From an uncultured Chthonomonadaceae bacterium (lineage in GTDB: Bacteria > Armatimonadota > Fimbriimonadia > Fimbriimonadales > Fimbriimonadaceae): a DNA stretch of 14,688 bases. The stretch lies in the NCBI GenBank assembly GCA_946479035.1, contig CAMLDW010000052.1, forward strand, positions 1 to 14,688, written 5' to 3'. Of this stretch, positions 6,979 through 13,567 are shown piece after piece. Numbering within the stretch: the first letter of the stretch is position 1; every line of letters starts with the position of its first letter. The notes under the pieces are model-generated. The model was not told the DNA's origin, ran no database searches, and saw only the letters and a program-made list of their open reading frames with translations. A program made the position numbers and the translations under genes.

Positions 6979-7278
6979 CTACCTGGCCCGGAAAGCGCGC
7001 ACGCCCACGCGCACGTCGCTGAATAGTCCGGGCTCCGAAGCAGTTTCGTTCAAACGGGTGACGATCTCTTCCTTCCTCAGCCGGATCTCCTGCGCCCACG
7101 CAGAACCGCTCGCCACGACCCACAGCACCCCTTTCTCGTACCGGTCAGGAAAGCTCTTCGCCGCCAGGGCCTCGCCCACGACCTCGCCCCACCGGCGCAT
7201 CGCGATCTGGGCCCGCGCCGTCTTCAGGACTTCGGGTCGGCCAAGCGCGCCGCCCAGCATCCCGCGGATCTTCCTCAT
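6979..7278 (-). CDS. dciA: DciA-like protein (DUF721), replicative helicase loader/operator
   Basis: The small 99-residue protein has the DUF721 core: a basic N-terminal helix, MRRWGEVVGEALAAKSFP (about 27-44), GVLWVVASGSAWAQEI (about 50-65) and an RLRKEEIVTRLNE helix. DciA is the ancestral bacterial factor that loads or operates the DnaB helicase in lineages lacking DnaC or DnaI, and it commonly neighbours recF, dnaA or gyrB. Its ATG overlaps the recF stop codon (ATGA at 7278-7275), a typical translational-coupling arrangement, with AGGAGG immediately upstream. comEC follows after ten bases. The product is at the short end of the family and consists mostly of the KH-like domain. Confidence 0.85.
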   Translation of the reverse strand: MRKIRGMLGGALGRPEVLKTARAQIAMRRWGEVVGEALAAKSFPDRYEKGVLWVVASGSAWAQEIRLRKEEIVTRLNETASEPGLFSDVRVGVRAFRAR

Positions 7279-8360
7279 GCCTCCTCGACCGCGCCCGAGA
7301 CTACCCGGAACACCTTCGACCTACCGATCAGCCCGACCCCCGCCTGTTCTGGCTCCGTACAGGTCAAGAACGCCTGCCCGCCGAGCTCGAGCGCGCGCTC
7401 GACCAGACGAGATCGCCGCCCCTGGTCGAGGTCCGAGAACACGTCGTCTAGCAGCAGCACCGGCGGCACCCCCAGCACGTTTGTCGCAGACGAGAGCACC
7501 GCGAGCTTGAGCGCGATCACCGCCGTCCGCTGCTGCCCCTGCGAACCGTACGGCCGAGCCTCGGACCCGCCGATCTCGATCCGCAGGTCGTCGCGGTGCG
7601 GCCCGACGCCGGTAAAGCCCCGGCGCACGTCCTCCGCGCGGGTCTGCAAGAGCTCGCCCTCGTCGTGCTCGTGGTACGCCAGCGACACGCTCTCCCCGCC
7701 CCCCAGTTCGGCGTGCGCGGCGGCTACGAGCGGGGCGATCGACCCCACCCACTCGCGCCGGTAGCGCCTCAGCTCCGCCCCGTGCTCGCCGAGCTGCGCC
7801 TCCCAAGCCTCGAACTCCTCGTCCGCCACGAAGCTCTCCTGCGCCGCCTTCAGGAGCGCGTTCCGCTGCTCGAGCGCCCGCTTGTAGACCGCGAGGTGCC
7901 GCAGGTAGCCGGGAAAGAGCTGGCTGAGCTCCGAGTCGAGGAAGTGCCGCCTCTCGCTCGGCTCGCCGCGCACGATCCCCAGGTCGGCGGCGGAGAACGA
8001 GACGGTCGGTATCCGCCCCAGCACGTCGCTCGGCCGACTAAGCGCCGCGCCGTTGAGCAGCACGCGCTTGCGCCCGATCCTCTTGAGCTCGACCGCGACG
8101 CAGGTCCCGGTGCCGGCGAGCTCAGCCGATACGCTCGCGCTCTCTTCGCCGTGCAAGATCGCCTGCGCGTCCCGAGTCCCGCGCAAGAGCCGCCCCGTCG
8201 AGACTAGGAACACCGACTCAAGCAGGTTAGTCTTGCCTTGCGCGTTCTGCCCGCTGACGATGTTGAACCCTGGTCCGGGCAACACTTCCGCGCACCGGTA
8301 GTTGCGAAACCGGTGCAGCGTCAGACGCTCGATGATCGGGGCAGGCGCTCGATAATCCAC
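7275..8360 (-). CDS. recF: DNA replication/repair protein RecF
   Basis: RecF is an SMC-like ATPase that acts with RecO and RecR to load RecA at single-strand gaps. The 361-residue product is full length. It shows RFRNY near the N-terminus, Walker A GQNAQGKT (37-44), GVGPHRDDL (251-259), the ABC-type signature SQGQQRT (273-279) and Walker B with D-loop VLLLDDVFSDLD (301-312). The GTG at 8360 is the only plausible start: a stop codon lies in frame 15-18 bp upstream and no ATG lies nearby. The AAAGG two bases before it is too close for an ideal ribosome binding site. A TAGTAT box at 8378-8373 may be the promoter. recF heads the operon; dnaA, dnaN and gyrB, its usual neighbours, are not in the window. 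Confidence 0.96.
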   Translation of the reverse strand: MDYRAPAPIIERLTLHRFRNYRCAEVLPGPGFNIVSGQNAQGKTNLLESVFLVSTGRLLRGTRDAQAILHGEESASVSAELAGTGTCVAVELKRIGRKRVLLNGAALSRPSDVLGRIPTVSFSAADLGIVRGEPSERRHFLDSELSQLFPGYLRHLAVYKRALEQRNALLKAAQESFVADEEFEAWEAQLGEHGAELRRYRREWVGSIAPLVAAAHAELGGGESVSLAYHEHDEGELLQTRAEDVRRGFTGVGPHRDDLRIEIGGSEARPYGSQGQQRTAVIALKLAVLSSATNVLGVPPVLLLDDVFSDLDQGRRSRLVERALELGGQAFLTCTEPEQAGVGLIGRSKVFRVVSGAVEEA

Positions 8361-8563
8361 AGCCTTTCTTAAATACTATCACCTGATATAGAGAACCTTA
8401 TTACTCTTATTAGCGTGTGGATTGTTGGGAAACCCGCTTTGTGCGAACCTGTCGCAAGCAGGGCGCTTGGCGGGAGAACGTGACGACAACCGGAAGGGAA
8501 ACCCCCTTTCTGCGCGTTCCAAAAAGCAAGCCCTCACTTTTCACCCGACTCCCCCCACGTTGT
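8361..8563. other. recF upstream region: AT-rich segment, DnaA-box-like pair and direct repeats
   Basis: These 203 bp between the recF start and the RDD gene stop contain no credible gene. The 54 bp at 8362-8415 are only 33% GC in an otherwise GC-rich window. They are bracketed by a perfect inverted octamer, AATCCACA at 8354-8361 and TGTGGATT at 8416-8423. Extended to nine bases, the left copy TAATCCACA differs from the DnaA box TTATCCACA at one position, and the right differs at two. Further on, a 19-bp direct repeat occurs at 8427-8445 and 8496-8514 (17/19 identical). The region must hold the recF promoter. It might also be a replication origin or a DnaA-controlled regulatory site. Confidence 0.5.
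8373..8378 (-). promoter_or_regulatory. Candidate -10 box of the recF operon (TAGTAT)
   Basis: Read on the minus strand, TAGTAT lies 12 bases before the recF GTG, inside the AT-rich segment. It would give a leader of only about five bases. Other AT-rich hexamers nearby, such as TATATC further upstream, could serve instead. The DnaA-box-like octamer at 8354-8361 overlaps the start codon, so DnaA binding there could repress the operon. Confidence 0.35.
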
Positions 8564-8573
8564 TCAGAACAAC
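8559..8573. repeat. Short palindrome at the RDD gene stop codon
   Basis: GTTGTTCAGAACAAC is a perfect 7-bp inverted repeat around one base and contains the stop codon of the RDD gene. It could be a small hairpin at the mRNA 3' end or a protein site. There is no T tract beyond it on the minus strand. Confidence 0.35.
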
Positions 8574-9310
8574 TTTCGCTTGCGCCCGTACTTCATCACG
8601 ACCGCCTCCATCTGGTACACGGGGTGCACGCCCGGGATCGGCTCGATCCTCTCCTTTTGCGCGAACGGCTGCCAGATCTCCTCGACGCTGCGCATCTGGA
8701 TCGTCGGAGGCAGCTCGGGGAAGCGGTCGCACAGCCTCTTGATCGCGAAGTACTCCTCCATCGTCATCGTCGGCAGCTCGCCGATCGAGCCCTCGAACGG
8801 GTGCACCCCCGCGTGGTGCGGCGTCACCTGGTAGTGCGGGTTCAGCTTCGCCTCGTGGATCACGATCGTGCCTGCGGCGAGGTCTCCCAGCCGCTGCGAG
8901 CGCTCGTTCATGAAGCACGCGATGAACCCCGCGAAGTAGAGAACGGGCAGGAAGTCCGCGACGCGCAGGAAGTTCCGGTACACCGCGCCGCGAAGAGTGA
9001 CGGGTGTGCCGTCGTGCGAGACCACGCGGATCCCCGCCGCCTTCTTGCCAGGCGTCAGCCCGTTCCAAAGCCACTCGAACAGGATGAAGTAGAGGAAGAA
9101 CGACGCGGAGACGAAAAAGAGCACGACAGCCACAGTAAGCACCGGGGTCAGGACGATCCCGGCGATGCTTGCGATGATCGACACGGCGACCACCGTCGCG
9201 CCGAGTATCATCAGGTCGATGATCTGCGCCCCCATCCGGCTGCCGATGCCGGCGACCCTGAAGCTCACCACGGCCTTCTCCGGCGTCAGCACCATGTACC
9301 GGTCGTCCAC
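8564..9310 (-). CDS. RDD family membrane protein
   Basis: The 248-residue product has an N-terminal soluble strip, then an RDD domain. RMGAQIIDLMILG (about 25-37) carries the family Arg and Asp positions. Two strongly hydrophobic helices follow (about 35-60 and 65-95), then NGLTPGKKAAGIRVV, characteristic of RDD proteins, and a third hydrophobic segment. A roughly 90-residue soluble tail follows that I do not recognise. RDD proteins are small membrane proteins of mostly unknown role; some have been linked to ion transport. They often sit beside DUF58, MoxR and SpoIIM-like genes, and a DUF58 gene is the divergent neighbour here. The GTG at 9310 is chosen because TAGAAT lies seven bases upstream; an in-frame ATG at 9295 is the alternative. 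Confidence 0.85.
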   Translation of the reverse strand: MDDRYMVLTPEKAVVSFRVAGIGSRMGAQIIDLMILGATVVAVSIIASIAGIVLTPVLTVAVVLFFVSASFFLYFILFEWLWNGLTPGKKAAGIRVVSHDGTPVTLRGAVYRNFLRVADFLPVLYFAGFIACFMNERSQRLGDLAAGTIVIHEAKLNPHYQVTPHHAGVHPFEGSIGELPTMTMEEYFAIKRLCDRFPELPPTIQMRSVEEIWQPFAQKERIEPIPGVHPVYQMEAVVMKYGRKRKLF

Positions 9311-9336
9311 GGCCTAGATTCTATCACTGAGGCACG
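9311..9336. promoter_or_regulatory. 26-bp divergent promoter between the RDD and DUF58 genes
   Basis: Both genes must be transcribed from this very short gap or from within each other. Minus-strand TAGAAT (9323-9318) ends seven bases before the RDD GTG. Plus-strand TAGATT (9315-9320) ends 16 bases before the DUF58 ATG. The two boxes overlap in TAGATTCTA (9315-9323), so only one polymerase could open this DNA at a time. TATCAC at 9322-9327 is an alternative plus-strand box. Confidence 0.4.
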
Positions 9337-10647
9337 ATGCTCGTACCGACCGCGCGGTTCTGGACCCTCGTCGCGCTCGGCGTCCCGCTGGCGCTCGTCG
9401 GTGCGTTCGTGCCCGGCTTCGAGGCGATCGTGCTGCCCTACAACGTCGGGCTCTTCATCGCGCTCTTCGCCAGCTGGTTCGTCGCGCGCAAGTGGGACTT
9501 CCTCACGATCGAGCGCGTCACGACGCCGATCTTTTCCGTCGGCGTCGCCAACCCCGTGCGGCTCGACGTCGAAAACGGGAGCGACATGCGCGTGCGGCTC
9601 AAGGTCCGCGACGCGCCGCCGCTCGACTCCACCGCGACGCAGCACGAGTTCGACATCGCGATCGATCCGGGCCGCGACGCGCAGCTCAGCTACAGCATCA
9701 CGCCGCAGCACCGCGGCAACGACGCCTTTCGCGGCACCTACGTGCGCGTGCTCGCGCCGCTCGGCCTCGCGTGGGTCGAGCGGCGCTTCCCGAACGAGCA
9801 GAAGGCGCCGATCTACCCCAACGTCCGCGCGCTCTCCGAGTACGACCTGCTCAAACAGAAGGGGCACCTCGCGCTCATCGGCGTGCGCCGATCGCGCGTC
9901 AAGGGCCTCGGCACGGAGTTCGAGTCGCTGCGCGAGTACAACGACGACGACTACCGCACGATCGATTGGAAGTCGACCGCGCGGCTCGGCAAGCTCGTCG
10001 TCAAGAACTTCGAGGTCGAGCGCAACCAGGGCGTGATCGTCTGCCTCGACGTCGGGCGCCACATGCTCGCAGAGGTGGCGGGAAGGCGCAAGCTCGACTA
10101 CGCGATCGATTCTGCGCTCATGCTCATGCACGCGGCGGAGAGGATGGGCGACCAGATCGGGCTGCTCATGTTCAACGACATCGTCGGCCGCTACATCGCG
10201 CCCAAGAGGGGCCGCGCACAGGTCAGCGCGATCCTCGACACGGTCCACGGGGTCCACGCCGAGCCGGTGCAGCCGAACTACCAGGCCGCGTTCTCCTACC
10301 TCGCCTCGCGCTGGAAGAGAAGGTCGCTCGTCGTTGTCTTCACGGACGCGGAGAACGAGGACCAGGCAAGAGAGCTGGCCTCCGCGCTCTCCGTGCTCAA
10401 GCGCCGCCACCTGCTGTTCGTCGTGCGCGTCGCCGACCCGCGACTGCGCGAAGTGATGGCGCTGCCGATCGAGCGCGCGACGGACCTCTACAGCCGCTCG
10501 TCCGCGTTCTGGTACTTCCAGGACCGCAAAAAGGCCGACGCGGACCTCTCCACCGCCGGCATCCATAGCATCGAGGCCGAGCCGCAGGACCTCTCCGCGA
10601 CCCTCGTCTCTGCATACTTGCGGGTGAAGGAACTGAACCTCATCTAG
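9337..10647 (+). CDS. DUF58 domain protein with von Willebrand A-like domain
   Basis: The 436-residue product starts with two membrane helices (about 9-27 and 33-50), followed by a beta-rich region (about 60-150). The DUF58 signature GTEFESLREYNDDDYRTIDWKSTAR (191-215) comes next, then a von Willebrand A-like domain from about 231. The metal-site motif is degenerate: DVGRH (238-242) stands where DxSxS would be in a canonical MIDAS, as in many DUF58 proteins. DUF58 proteins usually pair with MoxR AAA+ ATPases and are thought to act in chaperone-like or envelope processes; none has a settled reaction. No MoxR gene is in the window. The ATG at 9337 lies 26 bp from the divergent RDD gene. Codon use is strongly biased to GCG and CGC. 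Confidence 0.88.
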   Translation: MLVPTARFWTLVALGVPLALVGAFVPGFEAIVLPYNVGLFIALFASWFVARKWDFLTIERVTTPIFSVGVANPVRLDVENGSDMRVRLKVRDAPPLDSTATQHEFDIAIDPGRDAQLSYSITPQHRGNDAFRGTYVRVLAPLGLAWVERRFPNEQKAPIYPNVRALSEYDLLKQKGHLALIGVRRSRVKGLGTEFESLREYNDDDYRTIDWKSTARLGKLVVKNFEVERNQGVIVCLDVGRHMLAEVAGRRKLDYAIDSALMLMHAAERMGDQIGLLMFNDIVGRYIAPKRGRAQVSAILDTVHGVHAEPVQPNYQAAFSYLASRWKRRSLVVVFTDAENEDQARELASALSVLKRRHLLFVVRVADPRLREVMALPIERATDLYSRSSAFWYFQDRKKADADLSTAGIHSIEAEPQDLSATLVSAYLRVKELNLI

Positions 10648-10651
10648 CGTT

Positions 10652-10682
10652 CGGATTCGAACGGATTCGCTTTGGGTAGATT
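10652..10682 (+). promoter_or_regulatory. Acyl-CoA synthetase promoter with tandem CGGATTCG repeats
   Basis: CGGATTCG occurs at 10652-10659 and again at 10662-10669, a 10-bp period that puts both copies on the same face of the helix. A -10-like TAGATT at 10677-10682 follows, matching the TAGATTCT found before the DUF58 gene. The first repeat falls where a -35 box would lie, so a regulator may bind here. The leader to the ATG at 10738 would be about 48 bases, without a Shine-Dalgarno sequence. Confidence 0.4.
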
Positions 10683-10737
10683 CTCGAAAACCTATTTCCG
10701 CGAGCCAACCCGCTCAAACCCGAACTCCACCTACCCC

Positions 10738-12450
10738 ATGAACCCCTTCATCGCCGAAGCCCGATCGCTCGGAGACTCGCTGCGCCGCTCGTGCGAGAAG
10801 TACGCCGGCCGCGCCGCTATCCTCTATCCGGAAAAAAAGGAGTTCCGCACGCTCACTTACGCGCAGCTCTGGGCTGAGACGGTGCAGCACGCGCGGGCGG
10901 TCGACGCGCTAGGGGTCAAGAAGGGCGACTGCCTCTGCATCATCGGCGAGACGTGCAAGCAGTGGGCGGTGCTCGACTGGGCGTGCCAGTGCCTCGGCGT
11001 CGTCACCGTGCCGATCTACCCGACTCTCCCGGCGGACCAGGCGCAGTACATCGTGCAGGACTGCGGCGCGAAGGTCGTCGTGTGCAGCGACGATTCGCAC
11101 GTGAAGAAGGTCGCTGACCTGCCGGGCGTGTGCGCGCTCACCTGGTCCGCGCTGCAAGAAAAGCGCGGCGACCTGACCGAAGGGGACCTGATCGGACGCA
11201 TCGAAGAAGTGAAAAGGGAAGAGACCGCGACGATCATATACACCAGCGGCACGACAGGCAGCCCCAAGGGCGCCGAGCTGACGCACGCGAACTTCATTCT
11301 CCTCAGCGCCGGTATCCAGGACGCGTTCCCGGTCGACGAGAACGACCGCTTCTTCGTGTTCCTCCCGCTCGCGCACGTCTTTGCGCGCTATGTCGGCCAC
11401 GCGCTCCCCGTCGCGATCGGCGCGAGCACCGTCTTCGCGGGCAGCGTCGCGAGCATCGCCGGCGACCTGCTCAAGACGCGCCCCACCATCGTGCTCTGCG
11501 TCCCGCGATTCCTCGAGTCCATGCGCGCGCGCGTTATCGACGGCGTCGAGAAAGGGAAGACGCTTGGCAAGAGGCTCTTCTACTGGGCGCTCGGGCAGGG
11601 CGTGAAGAGATACCGCAAGAGGCCCGCGCCGCTCCACGGACTGCTCGACAGGATCGTCGGCAAGAAGCTGCGCGACAAGATCGGCGGGTCCGTGCGGTTC
11701 TTCGTCTCCGGCGGCGCGGCGCTCCCGACGAACATCAACGAGTTCTACAACGCGTTCCACCTCAACGTCCTTCAGGGGTACGGGCTGACGGAGACCACCG
11801 CCGCGAGCTGCATCAACCGCCCGTGGGACAACCGGCCGGAGACGGTCGGCCCGCCTCTTGCGGGGGTCGAGGCGAAGATCGCCGCCGACGGCGAGATCCT
11901 CCTGCGCGGCGTCAGCGTGATGAAGGGGTACCACAACCTGCCGCAGGACACCGCGGGCGCGATCGACGCGGACGGCTGGTTCCACACGGGCGACATCGGA
12001 GAGTTCGACGACGGGCACCTCAAGATCACGGACCGCAAGAAGGACCTGCTCGTGCTCGGCAACGGAAAGAACGTCGCGCCACTCATGGTCGAGAACAAGC
12101 TCAAGGAGAGCGAGTACATCAACGAGGCGGTGCTCTTCGGCGACGGGATGGAGTACTGCTGCGCGCTCATCGTGCCGGAGTTCGACCGCGTCAAGCACTG
12201 GCTCTCCGCAAAGGGCGTGAAAGAGACCGACCTGCAAACGATCGCCGCGCGCGACGACGTGAAGGACCTGATCAAGGGGGAAGTGGCCAGCGCCAACAGG
12301 TCGCTCGCAGACTTTGAAAAGGCCAAGAAGCACGTCGTTCTCGGCGCCGTGTTCTCCGTCGAGTCCGGCGAGCTCACCCCCTCGCTCAAAGTCAAGCGCA
12401 AGGTCGTGAAGCAGAAGTTCGCAAGAGAGATCGAGTCGATGAAGCGCTGA
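10738..12450 (+). CDS. AMP-dependent long-chain fatty acyl-CoA synthetase
   Basis: This ANL-superfamily enzyme activates a carboxylic acid, probably a long-chain fatty acid, to acyl-AMP and then acyl-CoA. The 570-residue product shows the P-loop TIIYTSGTTGSPKG (165-178), GYGLTETT (347-354), WFHTGDIG (414-421), the hinge DRKKDLLVLGNGKNVAP (432-448), and a C-terminal LTPSLKVKRK (546-555) holding the likely catalytic lysine. The GNGKNVAP and LTPSLKVKR forms fit the FadD15-like group of long-chain synthetases. An in-frame TTG start at 10672 would add 22 residues, but it lies upstream of the candidate -10 box, so I chose the ATG. No other fatty-acid genes adjoin. A GC-rich hairpin follows the stop. 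Chain-length preference cannot be read from the sequence. Confidence 0.92.
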   Translation: MNPFIAEARSLGDSLRRSCEKYAGRAAILYPEKKEFRTLTYAQLWAETVQHARAVDALGVKKGDCLCIIGETCKQWAVLDWACQCLGVVTVPIYPTLPADQAQYIVQDCGAKVVVCSDDSHVKKVADLPGVCALTWSALQEKRGDLTEGDLIGRIEEVKREETATIIYTSGTTGSPKGAELTHANFILLSAGIQDAFPVDENDRFFVFLPLAHVFARYVGHALPVAIGASTVFAGSVASIAGDLLKTRPTIVLCVPRFLESMRARVIDGVEKGKTLGKRLFYWALGQGVKRYRKRPAPLHGLLDRIVGKKLRDKIGGSVRFFVSGGAALPTNINEFYNAFHLNVLQGYGLTETTAASCINRPWDNRPETVGPPLAGVEAKIAADGEILLRGVSVMKGYHNLPQDTAGAIDADGWFHTGDIGEFDDGHLKITDRKKDLLVLGNGKNVAPLMVENKLKESEYINEAVLFGDGMEYCCALIVPEFDRVKHWLSAKGVKETDLQTIAARDDVKDLIKGEVASANRSLADFEKAKKHVVLGAVFSVESGELTPSLKVKRKVVKQKFAREIESMKR

Positions 12451-12451
12451 A

Positions 12452-12488
12452 CCCCCTCTCCGCAGACCTATCTGCCGCGGGGTGGGGG
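12452..12488 (+). terminator. GC-rich hairpin after the acyl-CoA synthetase gene
   Basis: Directly after the TGA stop, CCCCCTCTCCGCAGA can pair imperfectly with TCTGCCGCGGGGTGGGGG around a CCTA loop. There is no T tract, so it may be a factor-dependent or weak terminator, or a degenerate member of a REP family. A candidate dgcA promoter lies just beyond it, which suggests that the two genes are separate transcription units. Confidence 0.45.
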
Positions 12489-12506
12489 CACGACATAACC
12501 GCCCGG

Positions 12507-12512
12507 TATCCT
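12507..12512 (+). promoter_or_regulatory. Candidate -10 box of the dgcA-dgcN pair (TATCCT)
   Basis: TATCCT, preceded by GG, ends eight bases before the ATG at 12521, and there is no Shine-Dalgarno sequence between. This is the same geometry as at cdsA and the ABC ATPase gene. It implies a leaderless start and argues against the longer in-frame reading from 12482. Confidence 0.4.
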
Positions 12513-12520
12513 CTCCCCGG

Positions 12521-13567
12521 ATGCTCAACCTCTCCACGCGCATCGTCGAGCTGAAAAAGCAGTACCCGCTCAAGATCAGCCGCGGCACCAGCACGGGAAG
12601 CAGGAACGTCTTCGTCGAGGTCACCGACGGCACCCACGTCGGGATCGGCGAGTGCGCCCCCGGCACCGGCGACGACCTCGACCTCGCAGCCCGCGCCGTC
12701 GACCAGGTCCACGCGCTCAACAAGGCTGGCCTCTTCGACCTCTCGGTCCAAGAGGCGTTCGCCAAGATGGAGCATATGGAGATGGAGCGCCCCGCGATGG
12801 CCGGCGTCGACGTTGCGCTCTGGGACCTCCTCGGCAAGCAGTCGCGCCAGCCGCTCTACCGGCTCTTCGGGCTCGGCAAACCGTTCAACCCCACGAGCAT
12901 CACGGTCGGCATCAACACGCCCGAGGTCATCAAGGAGCGAGTGCCCGAGATCGTCACCAAGTGGACGAAGTGGGAGGCAAAGGCACTCAAGATCAAGCTC
13001 GGCAACCCCGATGGCACCGAGGCCGACAAGGCCGGCTACGAGGCCGCGCGCGAAGCCGCCAAGCCGTTCAAGCTCGCGCTGCGCGTCGACGCCAACGGCG
13101 GCTGGAGCCCCGATGACGCCAAGAGCATGATGAAATGGCTCGCGGAAAGAGCGTGCGAGTACGTCGAGCAGCCGCTCGCAAAGGGCGAAGAGGCCGAGCT
13201 GCCCAAGATCTTCGAAGGAAGGCCGCTGCCGATCTTCCTCGACGAGTCGGTCCACACCAGCCGCGACGTCCCCAAGATCGCCGACCGCTGCGACGGCGTC
13301 AACATGAAGCTCATGAAGACCGGCGGCCTCACCGAGGCGCTGCGCGTCGTCGCCACCGCGCGCGCGCACGGCCTCAAGACCATGATCGGCTGTATGGGAG
13401 AATCGAGCGTCGCGATCGCAGCGGGATCATCGATCGGCGCGCTCATGGACTACATCGACCTCGATTCGCACTTCAACCTCGACCCCGACCCGGCCGGCGG
13501 CACCAAGCTCGTCGCCGGCGTCGTCGTCCCGACCAACCACCCCGGCCACGGCGCCTTTCTCAAATAA
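12521..13567 (+). CDS. dgcA: Enolase-superfamily dipeptide epimerase / N-acetyl-D-glutamate racemase DgcA
   Basis: The 348-residue product is an enolase-superfamily member of the muconate-lactonizing/dipeptide-epimerase subgroup. An N-terminal capping domain precedes a TIM barrel. Visible catalytic elements are KIK (157-159), the metal ligands Asp in DANGGW (190), Glu in EQPL (216) and Asp in DES (241), the opposite-face lysine in NMKLMKTGG (about 263), and GCMGESS (290-296). The family includes L-Ala-D/L-Glu epimerases of murein peptide recycling. Because the next gene is a DUF1611 protein starting one base after the stop, I favour DgcA. In the DgcN-DgcA route described in marine bacteria, DgcA racemises N-acetyl-D-glutamate to N-acetyl-L-glutamate. 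The dipeptide epimerase reading remains possible. The ATG at 12521 matches family length and the upstream box. Confidence 0.85.
   Translation: MLNLSTRIVELKKQYPLKISRGTSTGSRNVFVEVTDGTHVGIGECAPGTGDDLDLAARAVDQVHALNKAGLFDLSVQEAFAKMEHMEMERPAMAGVDVALWDLLGKQSRQPLYRLFGLGKPFNPTSITVGINTPEVIKERVPEIVTKWTKWEAKALKIKLGNPDGTEADKAGYEAAREAAKPFKLALRVDANGGWSPDDAKSMMKWLAERACEYVEQPLAKGEEAELPKIFEGRPLPIFLDESVHTSRDVPKIADRCDGVNMKLMKTGGLTEALRVVATARAHGLKTMIGCMGESSVAIAAGSSIGALMDYIDLDSHFNLDPDPAGGTKLVAGVVVPTNHPGHGAFLK

Noticed and set aside
8417..10036. Long plus-strand open frame of 539 codons
   Set aside because: It runs antisense to the RDD gene and out of frame through DUF58, and is Arg/Ser-rich, as expected for a high-GC shadow frame. 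It has no recognisable domain.
10648..10672. tRNA-like T-loop sequence (GGATTCGAAC)
   Set aside because: The flanking bases cannot form a T stem, and there are no acceptor, D or anticodon arms. It is explained by the CGGATTCG tandem repeat.
12482..12520. Upstream start for dgcA adding 13 residues
   Set aside because: It would begin inside the preceding hairpin region, before the candidate -10 box. The extra residues do not resemble the family N-terminus.
10909..12837. 642-codon minus-strand open frame
   Set aside because: It is antisense to the acyl-CoA synthetase and the start of dgcA, both with full sets of family motifs. It is a shadow frame.
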